DNA of 64,000 bases from an uncultured Oligoflexales bacterium. Its GTDB lineage: Bacteria; Bdellovibrionota_B; Oligoflexia; Oligoflexales; JAPPIL01. The translations under genes were made by a program, and so were the position numbers. Shown here one piece after another: positions 46,066 to 56,346 of the stretch. The stretch spans positions 2,696,001-2,760,000 of the forward strand of contig OY282434.1 of the NCBI GenBank assembly GCA_958296095.1. Reading direction: 5' to 3'. The notes beneath the pieces were generated by a model. That model saw only the letters and a program-made list of their open reading frames with translations, ran no database searches and was not told the DNA's origin. Every line of letters starts with the position of its first letter. Position 1 is the stretch's first letter.

Positions 46066-46960
46066 AGCTAGCCACCTTAGCCCGTACCTCCGTTATCTTT
46101 GGCGCGTGCCATTGTTGTCTTGGCACGGCGAAGACCTACCGAGAAACTCTCCCATGAGATAGGTGCAAGCACATACTCTTGTCTGAAAGCATAACCTAAC
46201 GGCAATATGGCAGTATTTGTGGTCGAGTTTTCGCACGGTCTCTCCCTGCCGTTCACAAAGCTCTTGGTAGGCAAGAGGTGGAGGCAACCGCGAGAAGGCT
46301 TGGGAGCAAGCAGAGAGGGCGCGCAGAGTGGCCTGAGAACATGCAGCGAGCTAGGAAGCGAGCGATACAAACAGCATCGCGTAGCGATGAGGGAGCTAGA
46401 AAGCGGCAAACAGTCTCGTAAGGCGAGCGATACAAAAAGCCGTAGCGCAGCGTACGGTCTCCCCGTGCCGTTCATGGAGCTCTCGATCGGCAAGCTTGAA
46501 CGCAATAGCCGAGAGGTCTGATAGCAAGCCTGAACGCAATAACGAGAGGCAAAGGCCATACTTAGCCCAAGCCTCCGTTGTCTTGGCGAGGCGTAGCCCT
46601 ACCGAGAAACCCGACCTCAACAGGTATAGGCACATGCCTTGTGCAAAAAAATAAACTAACGGCAATACAGCAGTGTTTGTGGTCGGGTTTTCGCACGGCC
46701 TCGCCCCGCCATTCATGGAGCTCTTGGTGGGCAAGATTGAACGCAATGGCCGAGAAGTCTGATTACGAGCCCGAACGCAGTAACGAGAGATCAGAGTGCA
46801 AGCAGCGAGCTAGGAAGCGAGCGATACAAAAAGCAGCGTAGCGAGCGAAGCGAGCTAGGAAGCGAGCGTTACAAACAGCATCGCGCAGCGTAGCGTAGCG
46901 TAGCGCAGCGTAGCGCAGCGTAGCGCGTAGCGCGCCACGGCGCAGCGCAGCGGAAGTCAG
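46066..46960. repeat. Repeat island 10
   Basis: Two full minus-oriented B elements, 46135-46271 and 46598-46731, with C units just before each (doubled at 46082-46122). A elements lie at about 46343-46375 and 46802-46880, including a double copy joined by GCGTAGCGAGCGAAGCGAGC. A partial B left end with an A fusion lies at 46440-46490. The island ends in a run of GTAGCGCA/GTAGCGTA units (46885-46955). It lies between two same-strand genes. No gene is seen. Confidence 0.9.
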
Positions 46961-47040
46961 AAGAATATAATGAAAAATGTTTAATTTTCTTGCCATTTTT
47001 ACCGATATGGCGGGCGACAGTTGCGCGAAGGAGAAGTTCG

Positions 47041-48042
47041 ATGCAGATAATAGCCATCATAAGTTGTGCTTGGATAGTTGTCGGTTGTAGTAAAGCTGAA
47101 TTTCACGATAATAAGGAGTCGTCTAGAGTGGAATCGAGCGCCGAATCTTCTGATCAAATCTCTAAAGAGACCACGGACTTGGTTGAGGAAACGTTTAGTC
47201 CGCAGAAAAAATATACGCAGTTAGATATCTTATTGGTGATCGATGACAGCAGCTCGATGCGTGATGAACAAGCTAAGTTACAAGATAATTTGCCGCATTT
47301 GTTGGTTGCCATCTCTAATAGTGATTGGCAGATTGCGGTCATCGGCACTTCCTACAGTAGGTGTGTGCAGGAAAAAATAATAACCAAAGATACACCAAAT
47401 TATCAAAGCGAATACGCCCAAGTGGTCAATATCGGCGCTGTGTGGGGGAATGAGTTTCATGTCAATGCCACGATACGCGGTTTACAAAACAGATGTGAAG
47501 GGGAAACTCGCCAACCTTGGTTGCGATCTGAATCTGATATTGCCATATTGATTGTTACCGATCAATGCAATGAGTGCCCAACTTCGCCAACTGTCTGCAG
47601 AGTAGATGGCACGCTACCCGCGGGAGAACCCTGTCTATTCAGCGAGCTACAAGCCTACCTCGACGAATTGCGCCCCCAAGGTAATGCTCGGATTTATGGA
47701 ATTGTCGATTATGATGGTCATTGGTATCAGGGACGTTTTTATCAAGGGTGGGATCTACAGGATCTCAATGATCTTGATTATCTTGACTTACATGGATCAA
47801 TTGAGGCGGATAACTACGACACGATTATCGAAAAAATTTCCCAAGATATCTCATCCACACTGACTAATCGTTTCCAACTCAAGTCGATACCCGAAAAAGG
47901 ATCGCTGTCTGTGATGATCAATGGTGAAATAATCTCCGACAGTCAGATCCAAGTTGAAGATCAAACAGTTGTCTTTGATCAAGGCATCTCACTAAAAGCG
48001 GGGGACAAAATCGTTGTTAAATACAAGCCAGCATCAACATAA
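47041..48042 (+). CDS. Von Willebrand factor A-domain lipoprotein
   Basis: The ATG at 47041 follows GGAGAAG. 333 residues with a lipoprotein signal (MQIIAIISCAWIVVGC, Cys16). A VWA domain follows: LDILLVIDDSSSMRDEQAKL, where D68-x-S70-x-S72 is the metal-binding MIDAS motif, then DIAILIVTDQCNECP. Several cysteines (QCNECPTSPTVC, EPCLF) suggest disulphides. The C-terminal ~60 residues form a small strand domain (GSLSVMINGEIISDSQIQVE). The Myxococcus gliding adhesin CglB is also a VWA lipoprotein, and an Agl/Glt-like operon lies 6 kb away. A common role is possible, but VWA lipoproteins are frequent in this group. Confidence 0.78.
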   Translation: MQIIAIISCAWIVVGCSKAEFHDNKESSRVESSAESSDQISKETTDLVEETFSPQKKYTQLDILLVIDDSSSMRDEQAKLQDNLPHLLVAISNSDWQIAVIGTSYSRCVQEKIITKDTPNYQSEYAQVVNIGAVWGNEFHVNATIRGLQNRCEGETRQPWLRSESDIAILIVTDQCNECPTSPTVCRVDGTLPAGEPCLFSELQAYLDELRPQGNARIYGIVDYDGHWYQGRFYQGWDLQDLNDLDYLDLHGSIEADNYDTIIEKISQDISSTLTNRFQLKSIPEKGSLSVMINGEIISDSQIQVEDQTVVFDQGISLKAGDKIVVKYKPAST

Positions 48043-48222
48043 CAAACTGTGGATAGGCGTATTAAGTCGCGGAAATCGCTACCAAGCCGTGTGTGCCGTC
48101 GCGATCGGCAAGAATACCCTAACATCCCATAATAATTCAGCCAAAAATAAAAACTAACTATCTAAAAAAAACGGCCGATGTCCCCATATGGAAGTTGCAT
48201 TATTTATTTGGGAGAGCAGACG

Positions 48223-49215
48223 ATGAAAGTATTAGCGTATTGTTTAGGGGGACTGCTTGTCACCAGCTGTCTCCAGCCACGTAAGACTGACAGTGAGGCC
48301 AAGTCTGCCAGGTTCGCCGAAGGGGACAGCCAGGGAGAGCAGGGCAAGAGTTTCTACTACCAGTATAAATTTGACAACGGTGGCCGTAAGGTAGATGTTG
48401 CGCTCAGAATCGATTTCGGTGCAGGGGGCAGGTCTCTGGTATTGCACGCCATAGATCTGACTGACAGAAATGCTGCCGTCAACGTAGTACCTTTGACAGA
48501 ATTTGACTTACCTGTGGCGAGGCATGGCGGACCTCAGGGGGGGCTAGAGGGCTATAGCTTCGTTGGCGAGGGGGGATCGTACACGATTTATGTCAAGTTA
48601 CATAACTCGAACGACAATAGCTGGAAATCAGCTAGCCGCATGTATGCTTATCTTCCCGAAATGCATTTTTATCCTGCCAAAAAACATATTGCTTACTACG
48701 AAGGCACAGCCACCAAAAAACTGAGCCAACAGCAATGGGAACAGCTGGCTAGCGGCCGTCCGGCATTGACTCATCCGCACAAATCGCAGCTCAGTTCTGG
48801 GCAAAGACGATGGTTGAGTGATTGTTTGCGTGATGCGGGAAGGTCTAGAGGGTCTTCTAAGGATGGACTGCATAAAGCTCTCGGAGGGCCACACCAGGCT
48901 ACTATCGCGGGCAGAGTTTATTCCGGGGATGTTTATCAGGTTAACAATAGTGATTTTATTTTTGGTTTTGATGACCCGGAAGTTTTGGCTTATTTTATTA
49001 GACATCGTTTTTCTTGTAAATTTATGCCAGATCTGACGGTTGAGATAGACAATGATAAAAGCAAACGAGCTTTGGTGATTGGCACGTTAGATGATAATAT
49101 TCGTATGTCTATAGCTGCCCAGCGCGTTGAGAATGGCGAGCTAATTATCAGTACCTCCGTCGATGGTCGGGATGTCATTAAAGTTGATAGATACGGCATG
49201 GTAGTTGGTATATAG
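48223..49215 (+). CDS. Lipoprotein of unknown function
   Basis: The ATG at 48223 follows GGGAGAG. 330 residues with signal MKVLAYCLGGLLVTSC (Cys16). The mature part begins with a polar linker (RKTDSEAKSARFAEGDSQGE) and has strand-rich stretches (GRKVDVALRIDFGAGGRSLV, GSYTIYVKLHNS, KRALVIGTLDDNIRMS, VDGRDVIKVDRYGMVVG). No family recognised. Its leader resembles that of the gene at 45367, hinting at shared regulation. It is followed tail-to-tail by the opp operon. Confidence 0.7.
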   Translation: MKVLAYCLGGLLVTSCLQPRKTDSEAKSARFAEGDSQGEQGKSFYYQYKFDNGGRKVDVALRIDFGAGGRSLVLHAIDLTDRNAAVNVVPLTEFDLPVARHGGPQGGLEGYSFVGEGGSYTIYVKLHNSNDNSWKSASRMYAYLPEMHFYPAKKHIAYYEGTATKKLSQQQWEQLASGRPALTHPHKSQLSSGQRRWLSDCLRDAGRSRGSSKDGLHKALGGPHQATIAGRVYSGDVYQVNNSDFIFGFDDPEVLAYFIRHRFSCKFMPDLTVEIDNDKSKRALVIGTLDDNIRMSIAAQRVENGELIISTSVDGRDVIKVDRYGMVVGI

Positions 49216-49252
49216 GTGGGTCTGTTCATGGGGCGGGCGCAGCTCAGCCAAA

Positions 49253-50227
49253 CTAACTGAGATGACAGGCTGAAAAGTGCTTGCCCCCTACGTCCTTGAA
49301 GAGCGGCTCGTCACGGTAACACTTGTCCACGACCTTGTGACAGCGGGTGTTGAAGCGGCAGCCTCGCGGCGGGCATGTCGGATCAGGCAAGTCATCACGC
49401 AACAAAATACGGCGGCGCTGCCGTTCCTGTCGAGGATCGGGGTAGGGCACGGCACTGAGCAGTGCCTGCGTGTAGGGATGCTGCGGGGCGCGGAACAGCT
49501 CCTCACAACTGGCAAGCTCGACTATCTTGCCCAGATACATCACGGCAATGTTCTGGGAGATATGCTTAACCGCCGACAGGTCGTGGGAAATAAAGAGGTA
49601 AGAGAGGTTGAATTCCCGCTGCAACTCGATGAGCAAATTTAAAATCTGCGACTGAATTGAAACATCTAGTGCCGACACGGGCTCGTCGCAAATGATGAGC
49701 TTGGGTTTGAGCGCCAAGGCTCTAGCAATGGCAATGCGTTGGCGTTGACCGCCAGAAAATTCATGTGGATAACGGCGAATAAATTTGCGGGCGAGGGAAA
49801 CACTGTCCATCAATTCCAACACGTTTCTCTTCACCACATTACGGTCTCTGCGTCCCCAGGCGGTATAGAGTGGTTCAGCAATAATATCAAACACCGTCAT
49901 GCGCGGGTTAAGCGAAGCATACGGATCTTGAAAAATCATCTGAAAGCCGGCCCGCTTGTGCTTGAGTTCATCGGCACTCATCGCCACCACGTCTTCGCCG
50001 TCGATGGTGATCTGACCGCTGACCGGCTGGTAGAGACGTATGATGCCACGCCCCAACGTCGATTTGCCACAACCTGACTCACCCACCAAGCCCAGTGTCT
50101 CGCCAGCTTGCAGTGCAAACGAAACCCCATCGACTGCTTTCAATACCGCCACACGCCGTTGAAAGATCGCGCCCTTGAGGATGGGGAAGTGCACCCGTAA
50201 GTCTTCAACTCGTAACAATGCACTCAT
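49253..50227 (-). CDS. oppF: Oligopeptide/dipeptide ABC transporter ATP-binding protein
   Basis: 324 residues. Walker [11 protein letters not shown]-loop [16 protein letters not shown], signature [15 protein letters not shown], Walker [13 protein letters not shown] and switch [13 protein letters not shown]. The C-terminal oligopeptide-transporter extension is present, with cysteines at [20 protein letters not shown] and near the end (SACHLS), a pattern linked to an Fe-S cluster in OppF-type subunits. It is the last gene of the operon oppA-B-C-D-F and overlaps oppD by four bases. Confidence 0.92.
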   Translation of the reverse strand: MSALLRVEDLRVHFPILKGAIFQRRVAVLKAVDGVSFALQAGETLGLVGESGCGKSTLGRGIIRLYQPVSGQITIDGEDVVAMSADELKHKRAGFQMIFQDPYASLNPRMTVFDIIAEPLYTAWGRRDRNVVKRNVLELMDSVSLARKFIRRYPHEFSGGQRQRIAIARALALKPKLIICDEPVSALDVSIQSQILNLLIELQREFNLSYLFISHDLSAVKHISQNIAVMYLGKIVELASCEELFRAPQHPYTQALLSAVPYPDPRQERQRRRILLRDDLPDPTCPPRGCRFNTRCHKVVDKCYRDEPLFKDVGGKHFSACHLS

Positions 50228-51195
50228 GCGTCAGCACTCCAATGACATTTAGCGGTATGTTGTGACGAGGCTCGCTTGATAGGAATGGGACGGTCTTCAA
50301 CACACACCGCCTGCCGCTGCGGACAGCGAGGTGCAAACACACAGCCTTGCTTCAGCAACACCAGATCGGGCGGCGAACCCGCGATCGAAGGCAACTCCTC
50401 ATGCTCGACATCAAGCCGCGGCAAGGATCGCAACAACCCCTGGGTATAGGGATGCTGCGGGCGGTAGAAAATATCATCGGCCGCGCCTTCCTCGACTTTA
50501 TTGCCTGCATACATGATCAGCACCCGATCGCTCAGGCGAGCAATAACACCGAGATCGTGGGTAATAATAATGACGGACATCCTTATCTTACGCTGCAAAT
50601 CGACCAGCAAATCGAGAATCTGTGCCTGAATGGTAACATCAAGTGCCGTGGTCGGTTCATCAGCAATCAAAATATCAGGATCGGTAATCAAAGCCATGGC
50701 AATCATCACCCGCTGCCGCATGCCCCCCGAAAACTGATGCGGATAATCGTGAATACGGCTTGCCGCGTTCGGAATGCCGACGAGGTTCATACACTCAATC
50801 CCCCGCGCCAAACGCTGTGATGCCGTCATGTCGGTATGCATGGCCAACACTTCGGTGAGCTGCGTCGCGATGCGCAGATAAGGGTTGAGGGAAGTCATCG
50901 GGTCTTGAAAAATCATGGCGATCTTTTTGCCTCGCACACGGCGCAACTGTGACTCACTCATCTGCAACAGGTCGTTGCCCCGATATAGTGCCTGCCCCGC
51001 CACGATGCGCCCCGGTGGTTTGGGAATCAAGCCGAGCAGCGAGCATACCGAGACCGACTTGCCCGATCCAGATTCGCCCACGATGCCGAGCGTCATGCCC
51101 ATCTCCAGCGTAAAACTGAAATCATCGACCGCCTTCACCACGCCCTCACGAGTGTAGAAGTAGGTCTTTAAATTTTTAACATCAAGTACTGCCAT
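50224..51195 (-). CDS. oppD: Oligopeptide/dipeptide ABC transporter ATP-binding protein
   Basis: 323 residues. Walker [11 protein letters not shown]-loop [16 protein letters not shown], signature [15 protein letters not shown], Walker [13 protein letters not shown] and switch [13 protein letters not shown]. The C-terminal extension carries Cys residues at [15 protein letters not shown] and AKCHWS. It pairs with OppF to form the two ATPase subunits. Its ATG shares one base with the oppC stop, and its stop overlaps the oppF start. Confidence 0.92.
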   Translation of the reverse strand: MAVLDVKNLKTYFYTREGVVKAVDDFSFTLEMGMTLGIVGESGSGKSVSVCSLLGLIPKPPGRIVAGQALYRGNDLLQMSESQLRRVRGKKIAMIFQDPMTSLNPYLRIATQLTEVLAMHTDMTASQRLARGIECMNLVGIPNAASRIHDYPHQFSGGMRQRVMIAMALITDPDILIADEPTTALDVTIQAQILDLLVDLQRKIRMSVIIITHDLGVIARLSDRVLIMYAGNKVEEGAADDIFYRPQHPYTQGLLRSLPRLDVEHEELPSIAGSPPDLVLLKQGCVFAPRCPQRQAVCVEDRPIPIKRASSQHTAKCHWSADA

Positions 51196-52091
51196 CAGTG
51201 TCTGCTCACTTTCGGATCGAGGGCATCACGCAACCCATCGCCGATAAAATTCAAGGCTAACAACGTCAACATCAGCGTCGAACAGGGGAAAATAAGCATC
51301 CACGGGTAGACCTCCATCGCCGCGACCCCATCGTTGATCAACGTGCCCCAACTCGACATCGGCTCTTGCACACCGAGGCCGAGAAAACTCAAGAATGCTT
51401 CTTCAAGCACCACCGCGGGAACAGTCAGCGTTGTGTAGACAATCACCGGCCCCATGACATTGGGGACCATATGACGAAAAATAATTTTTAAATTGCTCAC
51501 CCCAATGGCTCGCGCCGCATCGACGTATTCCATACGTTTCAAGGCAATCACCTGCCCACGCACGATCCTGGCCATCGATAGCCACTGAATTGCACCGAGG
51601 GCGATAAACATCACGTAGATGTTGCGCCCCACCATTACCATCAAAATAATAACGAACAGCATGAACGGCATGGCATAGAGAATTTCCAGCAAGCGCTGCA
51701 TGACGTAATCGGTGCGACCACCGATGAAGCCAGAAATTGCGCCATAGGCTATGCCGATAACGACGCTGACGAAAGCCGCTAAGACCCCGATAGCCAACGA
51801 CACCCGCGCCCCATACAGCGTGCGCGTGAACAGATCACGACCGAGATCGTCTGTGCCAAACCAATGCGCCGCGTTAGGAGGAACTGCACCGAGAACAAGA
51901 TCGGTTTCTTCGTAAGAAAACTGCACCAGCAAAGGCGCAAAAACCGCCGCGGCCGCTTGCAACAGCAAATAGAAAAACGACACCACCGCCATTTTGTTTT
52001 TTTTCAGGCGATAGTAGCTGTCCATCCATAAGCTTGTGCCCTTTTCTTCTCCCTTGCCTGCAAGACCGAGCTTGTAGGCAGCATCAGTCAT
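51195..52091 (-). CDS. oppC: Oligopeptide/dipeptide ABC transporter permease
   Basis: 298 residues from the ATG at 52091, which overlaps the oppB end by eight bases; the longer frame to 52130 lies inside oppB. It has an N-terminal membrane segment (KNKMAVVSFFYLLLQAAAAV) and the characteristic HWFGTDDLGRDLFTRTLYGA after it. The permease loop follows (RMEYVDAARAIGVSNLKIIF) and the end LNFIGDGLRDALDPKV is that of DppC/OppC proteins. Confidence 0.92.
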   Translation of the reverse strand: MTDAAYKLGLAGKGEEKGTSLWMDSYYRLKKNKMAVVSFFYLLLQAAAAVFAPLLVQFSYEETDLVLGAVPPNAAHWFGTDDLGRDLFTRTLYGARVSLAIGVLAAFVSVVIGIAYGAISGFIGGRTDYVMQRLLEILYAMPFMLFVIILMVMVGRNIYVMFIALGAIQWLSMARIVRGQVIALKRMEYVDAARAIGVSNLKIIFRHMVPNVMGPVIVYTTLTVPAVVLEEAFLSFLGLGVQEPMSSWGTLINDGVAAMEVYPWMLIFPCSTLMLTLLALNFIGDGLRDALDPKVSRH

Positions 52092-53001
52092 GCCGCACTC
52101 GTGGATCGAGGTAGACATAGGCAATATCAACCACCAAATTCATAATTAACAGTAGTGTCGCATACAGGAGTGCCGTGCCGATAACCAGCGTGTAGTCGCG
52201 GTTCATGGCCGACTGCACGAAAAACCTCCCTAAGCCAGGAATATTGAAGATCGTCTCTACCACCAGCGAGCCACACACAATACCACTCATTGCCAGCCCC
52301 CCGAAAGTAGTGGCAGGCAACACCCCGCCTTTAAACGCGTGCCGGAAAAAAATTCTGCCAGCTGACAGACCTTTGGCTTTGGCCGTTTTGATAAAGTCCT
52401 GGTGCAAAATATCGAGAAAGCCCACCCGCGCCAGCCGCGAAAAATACGCCGCATACATGATGCCGAGAGTTAATGCAGGCAACACCCGGTCACTAGCCTC
52501 TTCCCAGCCAGAGGTGTTAAACCACCCCAGCCACAATGCAAACACCAACACCAATAACGGCCCGATCACAAACGAAGGCATACATACGCCAAGCAACGAC
52601 AAGCCCATCGGCACGTAGTCACGCAACGAGTTGGGTTTGCTCGATGCTAGCATGCCCGATATGAGACCGATCGACAGTGCAAACAAGAAGCCCAGCAAAC
52701 CGAGCTGGGCGGAGACAGGCAAGGTCTCGGCGATAATTTCATTAACCGTGCGATTAGCATAGCGAAAAGAAGGGCCGAGATCGCCGCGCACCAGGTCGGC
52801 AAGATAGTGGCCGTACTGCACTAACATAGGCTGGTCGAGATTATATTTGGCTTGAATGTTTTTGAGAATTTCGGGCGGGATGGGCTTGTCCGTATCAAAC
52901 GGCCCGCCCGGCGCACACCGGACCATAAAGAAGGTGATGGTTGCCAGTATCCACAGCACTGGCAACACCCCCAAAATTCTTCTGAAGACGTAGCCCAGCA
53001 A
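52084..53001 (-). CDS. oppB: Oligopeptide/dipeptide ABC transporter permease
   Basis: 305 residues. It starts with MLGYVFRRILGVLPVLWILA, followed by TFFMVRCAPGGPFD, as is standard for DppB/OppB. The loop DFIKTAKAKGLSAGRIFFRH is the EAA-type contact with the ATPases. The C-terminus VDIAYVYLDPRVRHD is typical. About 22 bases separate it from oppA. Confidence 0.92.
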   Translation of the reverse strand: MLGYVFRRILGVLPVLWILATITFFMVRCAPGGPFDTDKPIPPEILKNIQAKYNLDQPMLVQYGHYLADLVRGDLGPSFRYANRTVNEIIAETLPVSAQLGLLGFLFALSIGLISGMLASSKPNSLRDYVPMGLSLLGVCMPSFVIGPLLVLVFALWLGWFNTSGWEEASDRVLPALTLGIMYAAYFSRLARVGFLDILHQDFIKTAKAKGLSAGRIFFRHAFKGGVLPATTFGGLAMSGIVCGSLVVETIFNIPGLGRFFVQSAMNRDYTLVIGTALLYATLLLIMNLVVDIAYVYLDPRVRHD

Positions 53002-53022
53002 TTGTCCAACCCGAATTAAGGG

Positions 53023-54666
53023 TTATTTGGCGATGGCATAATACTTGAGCAAAATACGATCGGATAGATTGCCTGCCCAGTTCTGCAACTTGCCATCGAC
53101 ACTATACATCTTCACTTTAGGTGAAATAAGACTGTTGTTGGTATAGAAATAGATGGGGATAATCGCCACCTCCTCTATCAAGATATCCTCGGCTTTGCGA
53201 AAATACTGCAGACGTTTAGAGTGGTCCAACTCCGATGCCGCCATCTTGATATAGTTGTCGTACTGCTGGTTGGAAAAACCGAGATTGTTGTGACCGCCAC
53301 CGGTGACATACATGTTGAGGAAGGTGTTGGGGTCAAGATAATCACCAATCCAGCCGCCGCGTGATACGTTGTAGTTGAGCGCTCGTACCGTGTTTAAGTA
53401 CACTTTCCACTCTTGATTGAGAATACCGATCTCAATGCCAAGATGTTTCTTCCACATCTGCTGAATGGCAACCGCGATCTTCTTGTGTCCTTCGCTGGTA
53501 TTGTAGAGCAGATCTATTTTGGGAAAACCCTTACCGTTCGGATAACCTGCCGCCTTCATCAACTGCTGCGCGGTAGCAAGATCTTGCTGGCTGGGCGAGT
53601 CCTTGATGTAGGTGCGGGGATACGTGTAGCCCGCAGTATTGGGAGGCACAAATGACCAGGCAGGCACTTGATCGCCTTTAGTGATCTTGTCGACGATCAG
53701 ACGACGGTCGATGGTCAAAGACAATGCCTTGCGCACGCGCTGGTCATCGGTCGGTTTTTTGGTGACGTTGAAGCGATAGTAGTAAGTGCCCAACATCGGC
53801 GTTGATTGATACACAGCTCGCTTGGGGTCGCGCTTTTTGAGATCTTTGTAGTAGGGAATCTTGATCGACGGCACTGTCGTGGTCATGTGCAGCTGGCCGC
53901 TAACGAAGGCCTTCTCTTCGGTGTTTTCGTTTTCGATCGGCATGAAGTAGGCCACCTTGATCTTGAGCCGCTCCTTATCCCAGTAGTGTGGGTTGGGCAC
54001 GATCTTGATGTGTTTATTGATCCGCCACTCGGCCAGCTTGTAAGGGCCGTTGCTGACCATATTGCCTTCCTTGGTCCAGCCTTGCTTGTGCTTCTCGATG
54101 ACATGCCGTGGCACTGGGTAGAGGGTGTGAAACGAAGTCAAGTTGAGGAAATAAGGTGTCGGGCGTTCCAGTGTAACCACCAGTGTGCGGGCATCCTTGG
54201 CCACCACACCGAGTTGGGTGGCATCCTTGAGCTTACCTTTGTTGAAGGCTGCGCCGTTCTTGATGTAGTAGAGCTGATAAGCGTACTCCGATGCCGTCTT
54301 GGGATCGAGAGTGCGTCGCCACGAATAGACAAAGTCGTTGGCGTCGAGCGGCTTGCCATCCGACCATTTGAGGTTAGGGCGCAGTTTGAAGGTGTAGACG
54401 GTGGCATCCGCGGAAATTTGCCACGACTCCGCCGCCCCTGGCAAGGGTGCGAGCGTGAATGGATCATAGGAGCACAGTCCCTCAAAAAGATTGTCCTCAA
54501 TATGTGACTCAGGCACGCCTGTTGAAATCGCGGGGTCGAGCTCACGTGGTTCGGTGCCGTTACCGATACGGATCTCCTGCTTGTCCGCCAACTGCGCGGC
54601 CAGGGCCGGCCAGGCAAACGACAAGCAGATGAGCAGAGGGCTAAGCTTGGAGATTAAATTTTTCAA
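53023..54666 (-). CDS. oppA: Oligopeptide-binding protein
   Basis: The TTG at 54666 follows GGGGAGGA and opens with a signal peptide (KNLISKLSPLLICLSFAWPA, LAA); the ATG at 54747 would add 27 non-signal residues. The mature 547-residue precursor shows the SBP_bac_5 pattern: GTEPRELDPAISTG, NLFEGLCSYDP, ADATVYTFKLRPNLKWSDGK, NDFVYSWRRTLDP and the C-terminal YFRKAEDILIEEVAIIPIYF. It is the first gene of the opp operon and would deliver peptides to OppBC; peptide length range is unknown. Confidence 0.93.
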   Translation of the reverse strand: MKNLISKLSPLLICLSFAWPALAAQLADKQEIRIGNGTEPRELDPAISTGVPESHIEDNLFEGLCSYDPFTLAPLPGAAESWQISADATVYTFKLRPNLKWSDGKPLDANDFVYSWRRTLDPKTASEYAYQLYYIKNGAAFNKGKLKDATQLGVVAKDARTLVVTLERPTPYFLNLTSFHTLYPVPRHVIEKHKQGWTKEGNMVSNGPYKLAEWRINKHIKIVPNPHYWDKERLKIKVAYFMPIENENTEEKAFVSGQLHMTTTVPSIKIPYYKDLKKRDPKRAVYQSTPMLGTYYYRFNVTKKPTDDQRVRKALSLTIDRRLIVDKITKGDQVPAWSFVPPNTAGYTYPRTYIKDSPSQQDLATAQQLMKAAGYPNGKGFPKIDLLYNTSEGHKKIAVAIQQMWKKHLGIEIGILNQEWKVYLNTVRALNYNVSRGGWIGDYLDPNTFLNMYVTGGGHNNLGFSNQQYDNYIKMAASELDHSKRLQYFRKAEDILIEEVAIIPIYFYTNNSLISPKVKMYSVDGKLQNWAGNLSDRILLKYYAIAK

Positions 54667-54811
54667 AAGAATCCTCCCCAGATCGAGATTGACAGGTTTA
54701 GGCTTTTGCGGACAGTAAGACAAAGGGCAGCCTCGTCGCTGAGCCATAGATTATAGTCGAGGGGGTAAATTTCTGCAAGCACTGGGCACTATTGCGAGGT
54801 CAAAACAGACT

Positions 54812-55543
54812 ATGTCTAGGTATCGCCTCCTGCTCGCTTACGACGGCACTAGCTTTTGTGGCTGGCAACAGCAGCCACATGGCAACAGTGTCCAGCAGGC
54901 GATTAGCGCTGCCCTGCACAAGATTCTCGCGGGCGAAGCGGTGCGGTTGCTTGCCGCAGGTCGGACCGACAAGGGCGTGCACGCCGAAGGGCAGGTGGCA
55001 GTGTTGAGCAGCACCCGCGTGCTGAACACCGCGCAGGTGCAACGCAGTCTCAATGCCTTGCTCGCGCCCGCGATTTGCGTGCGGGCGTGCACCGCGGTCC
55101 CCGAAAATTTTCACCCTATCTACGCTGCTCGGGCAAAAGTTTACCGCTATCGTATTCGCAACACAGCTCAGCACCATCCCTTCACCCATGCTTACGAGTG
55201 GCACATGCCCCGCCCGCTCGATCTCAGCGCCATGCGTCGTGCTGCCCAACAACTGGTGGGACGACATGACTTTACTTCGTTCTGTGCCGCCGACAGCGCC
55301 GCCCGCCACAAGGTGCGAACTTTGCAAGAACTGCGCATCGAGCAAGATGCAGCAGTGATCGAGCTGTGGTTCACAGGTGATGGCTTTCTAAAACAGATGG
55401 TGCGCACTATGACAGGCACACTCGTCGCCATCGGCTTGGGTCATAAGCTCGACTGCACGCACATCTTGCAACGCCGAACCCGCCCAGCCGCCGCGGCCAC
55501 CGCGCCTGCACGTGGCTTAACGTTGATGCAGGTCATTTACTGA
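54812..55543 (+). CDS. truA: tRNA pseudouridine synthase A
   Basis: Modifies U38-U40 of the tRNA anticodon arm. 243 residues. It begins YRLLLAYDGTSFCGWQQQP. The catalytic Asp lies in AAGRTDKGVHAEGQV, and RAKVYRYRIRN, GRHDFTSFCA and GDGFLKQMVRTMTGTLVAIG are all conserved. The gene is divergent from oppA and stands alone before a repeat island. Confidence 0.94.
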   Translation: MSRYRLLLAYDGTSFCGWQQQPHGNSVQQAISAALHKILAGEAVRLLAAGRTDKGVHAEGQVAVLSSTRVLNTAQVQRSLNALLAPAICVRACTAVPENFHPIYAARAKVYRYRIRNTAQHHPFTHAYEWHMPRPLDLSAMRRAAQQLVGRHDFTSFCAADSAARHKVRTLQELRIEQDAAVIELWFTGDGFLKQMVRTMTGTLVAIGLGHKLDCTHILQRRTRPAAAATAPARGLTLMQVIY

Positions 55544-55574
55544 AGATGTGCCAGCTTCACCCTGATCAACGCGA

Positions 55575-56335
55575 ATATCGGGTTTCGCTGCGCTGCGCTA
55601 CGCTGCTTTTTTGTATCGCTCGCTTCGCTCGCTACGCTCGCTTCCTAGCTCGCTGCATGTTCTCAGGCCACTCTGCGCGCCCTCTCTGCTTGTGCCCAAG
55701 TCTCTCGGCTGTTACGTTCATGCTTGCCTACCGAGAGCTTTATGAATGGCGGGGCGAGGCCGTACGAAAACTCGACCATAAATACTGCCATATTGTCGTT
55801 AGATTATGCTTTTGCATAAGGCATGTACTTGCACCTATTCGGGGGGAGAGTTTCTCGGTAGGGCTGCGCCTCGCCAAGATAACGGAGATTTGTGCTAAGG
55901 GACTAGCTCCACTGCGCCTCGCCAAGACAACGGAGGCTTGTGCTAAGGTGGCTAGCTCCACTGCGCCTCGCCAAGACAACGGAGGCCTGTGCTACTTGCC
56001 TCTTGCCCCCAAGTCTCTCAGCGGTTACCCCCACCTCTTGCCTACCGAGAGCTTTATGAACGGCACGGCAAGACCGTGCGAAAACTCGACCACAAATACT
56101 GCCATGTTGCCGTCGGATTATACGCTTAGATAAAAGTATGTGCTTACACATGCTCAGGTCGAGTTTCTCGGCAGGGCTGTGCCGTGCCAAGATAACGGAG
56201 ACTTGTGCTAAGTGGTGTCCTTGCCCCCAAGTTTCTCGGTAGGGCTGCGCCGTGGCGCGCTGCTTTCTATATCGCTCGCTTTCTCGCTCGCTACGCTCGC
56301 TGGACTTTTTGCCGCTTTCTCGCTCCAGCGAAACC
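55575..56335. repeat. Repeat island 11
   Basis: Between convergent truA and gpsA. Two full plus-oriented B elements lie at 55727-55862 and 56041-56175. C units follow each, with three in a row after the first (55873-56000, about 50 bases apart). A elements are at about 55608-55665. A copy of the 36-bp unit seen at 16 kb occurs at about 56288-56325 (TGGACTTTTTGCCGCTTTCT). The island runs to within about 10 bases of the gpsA stop. No gene is seen. Confidence 0.9.
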
Positions 56336-56346
56336 CGATATTCACC

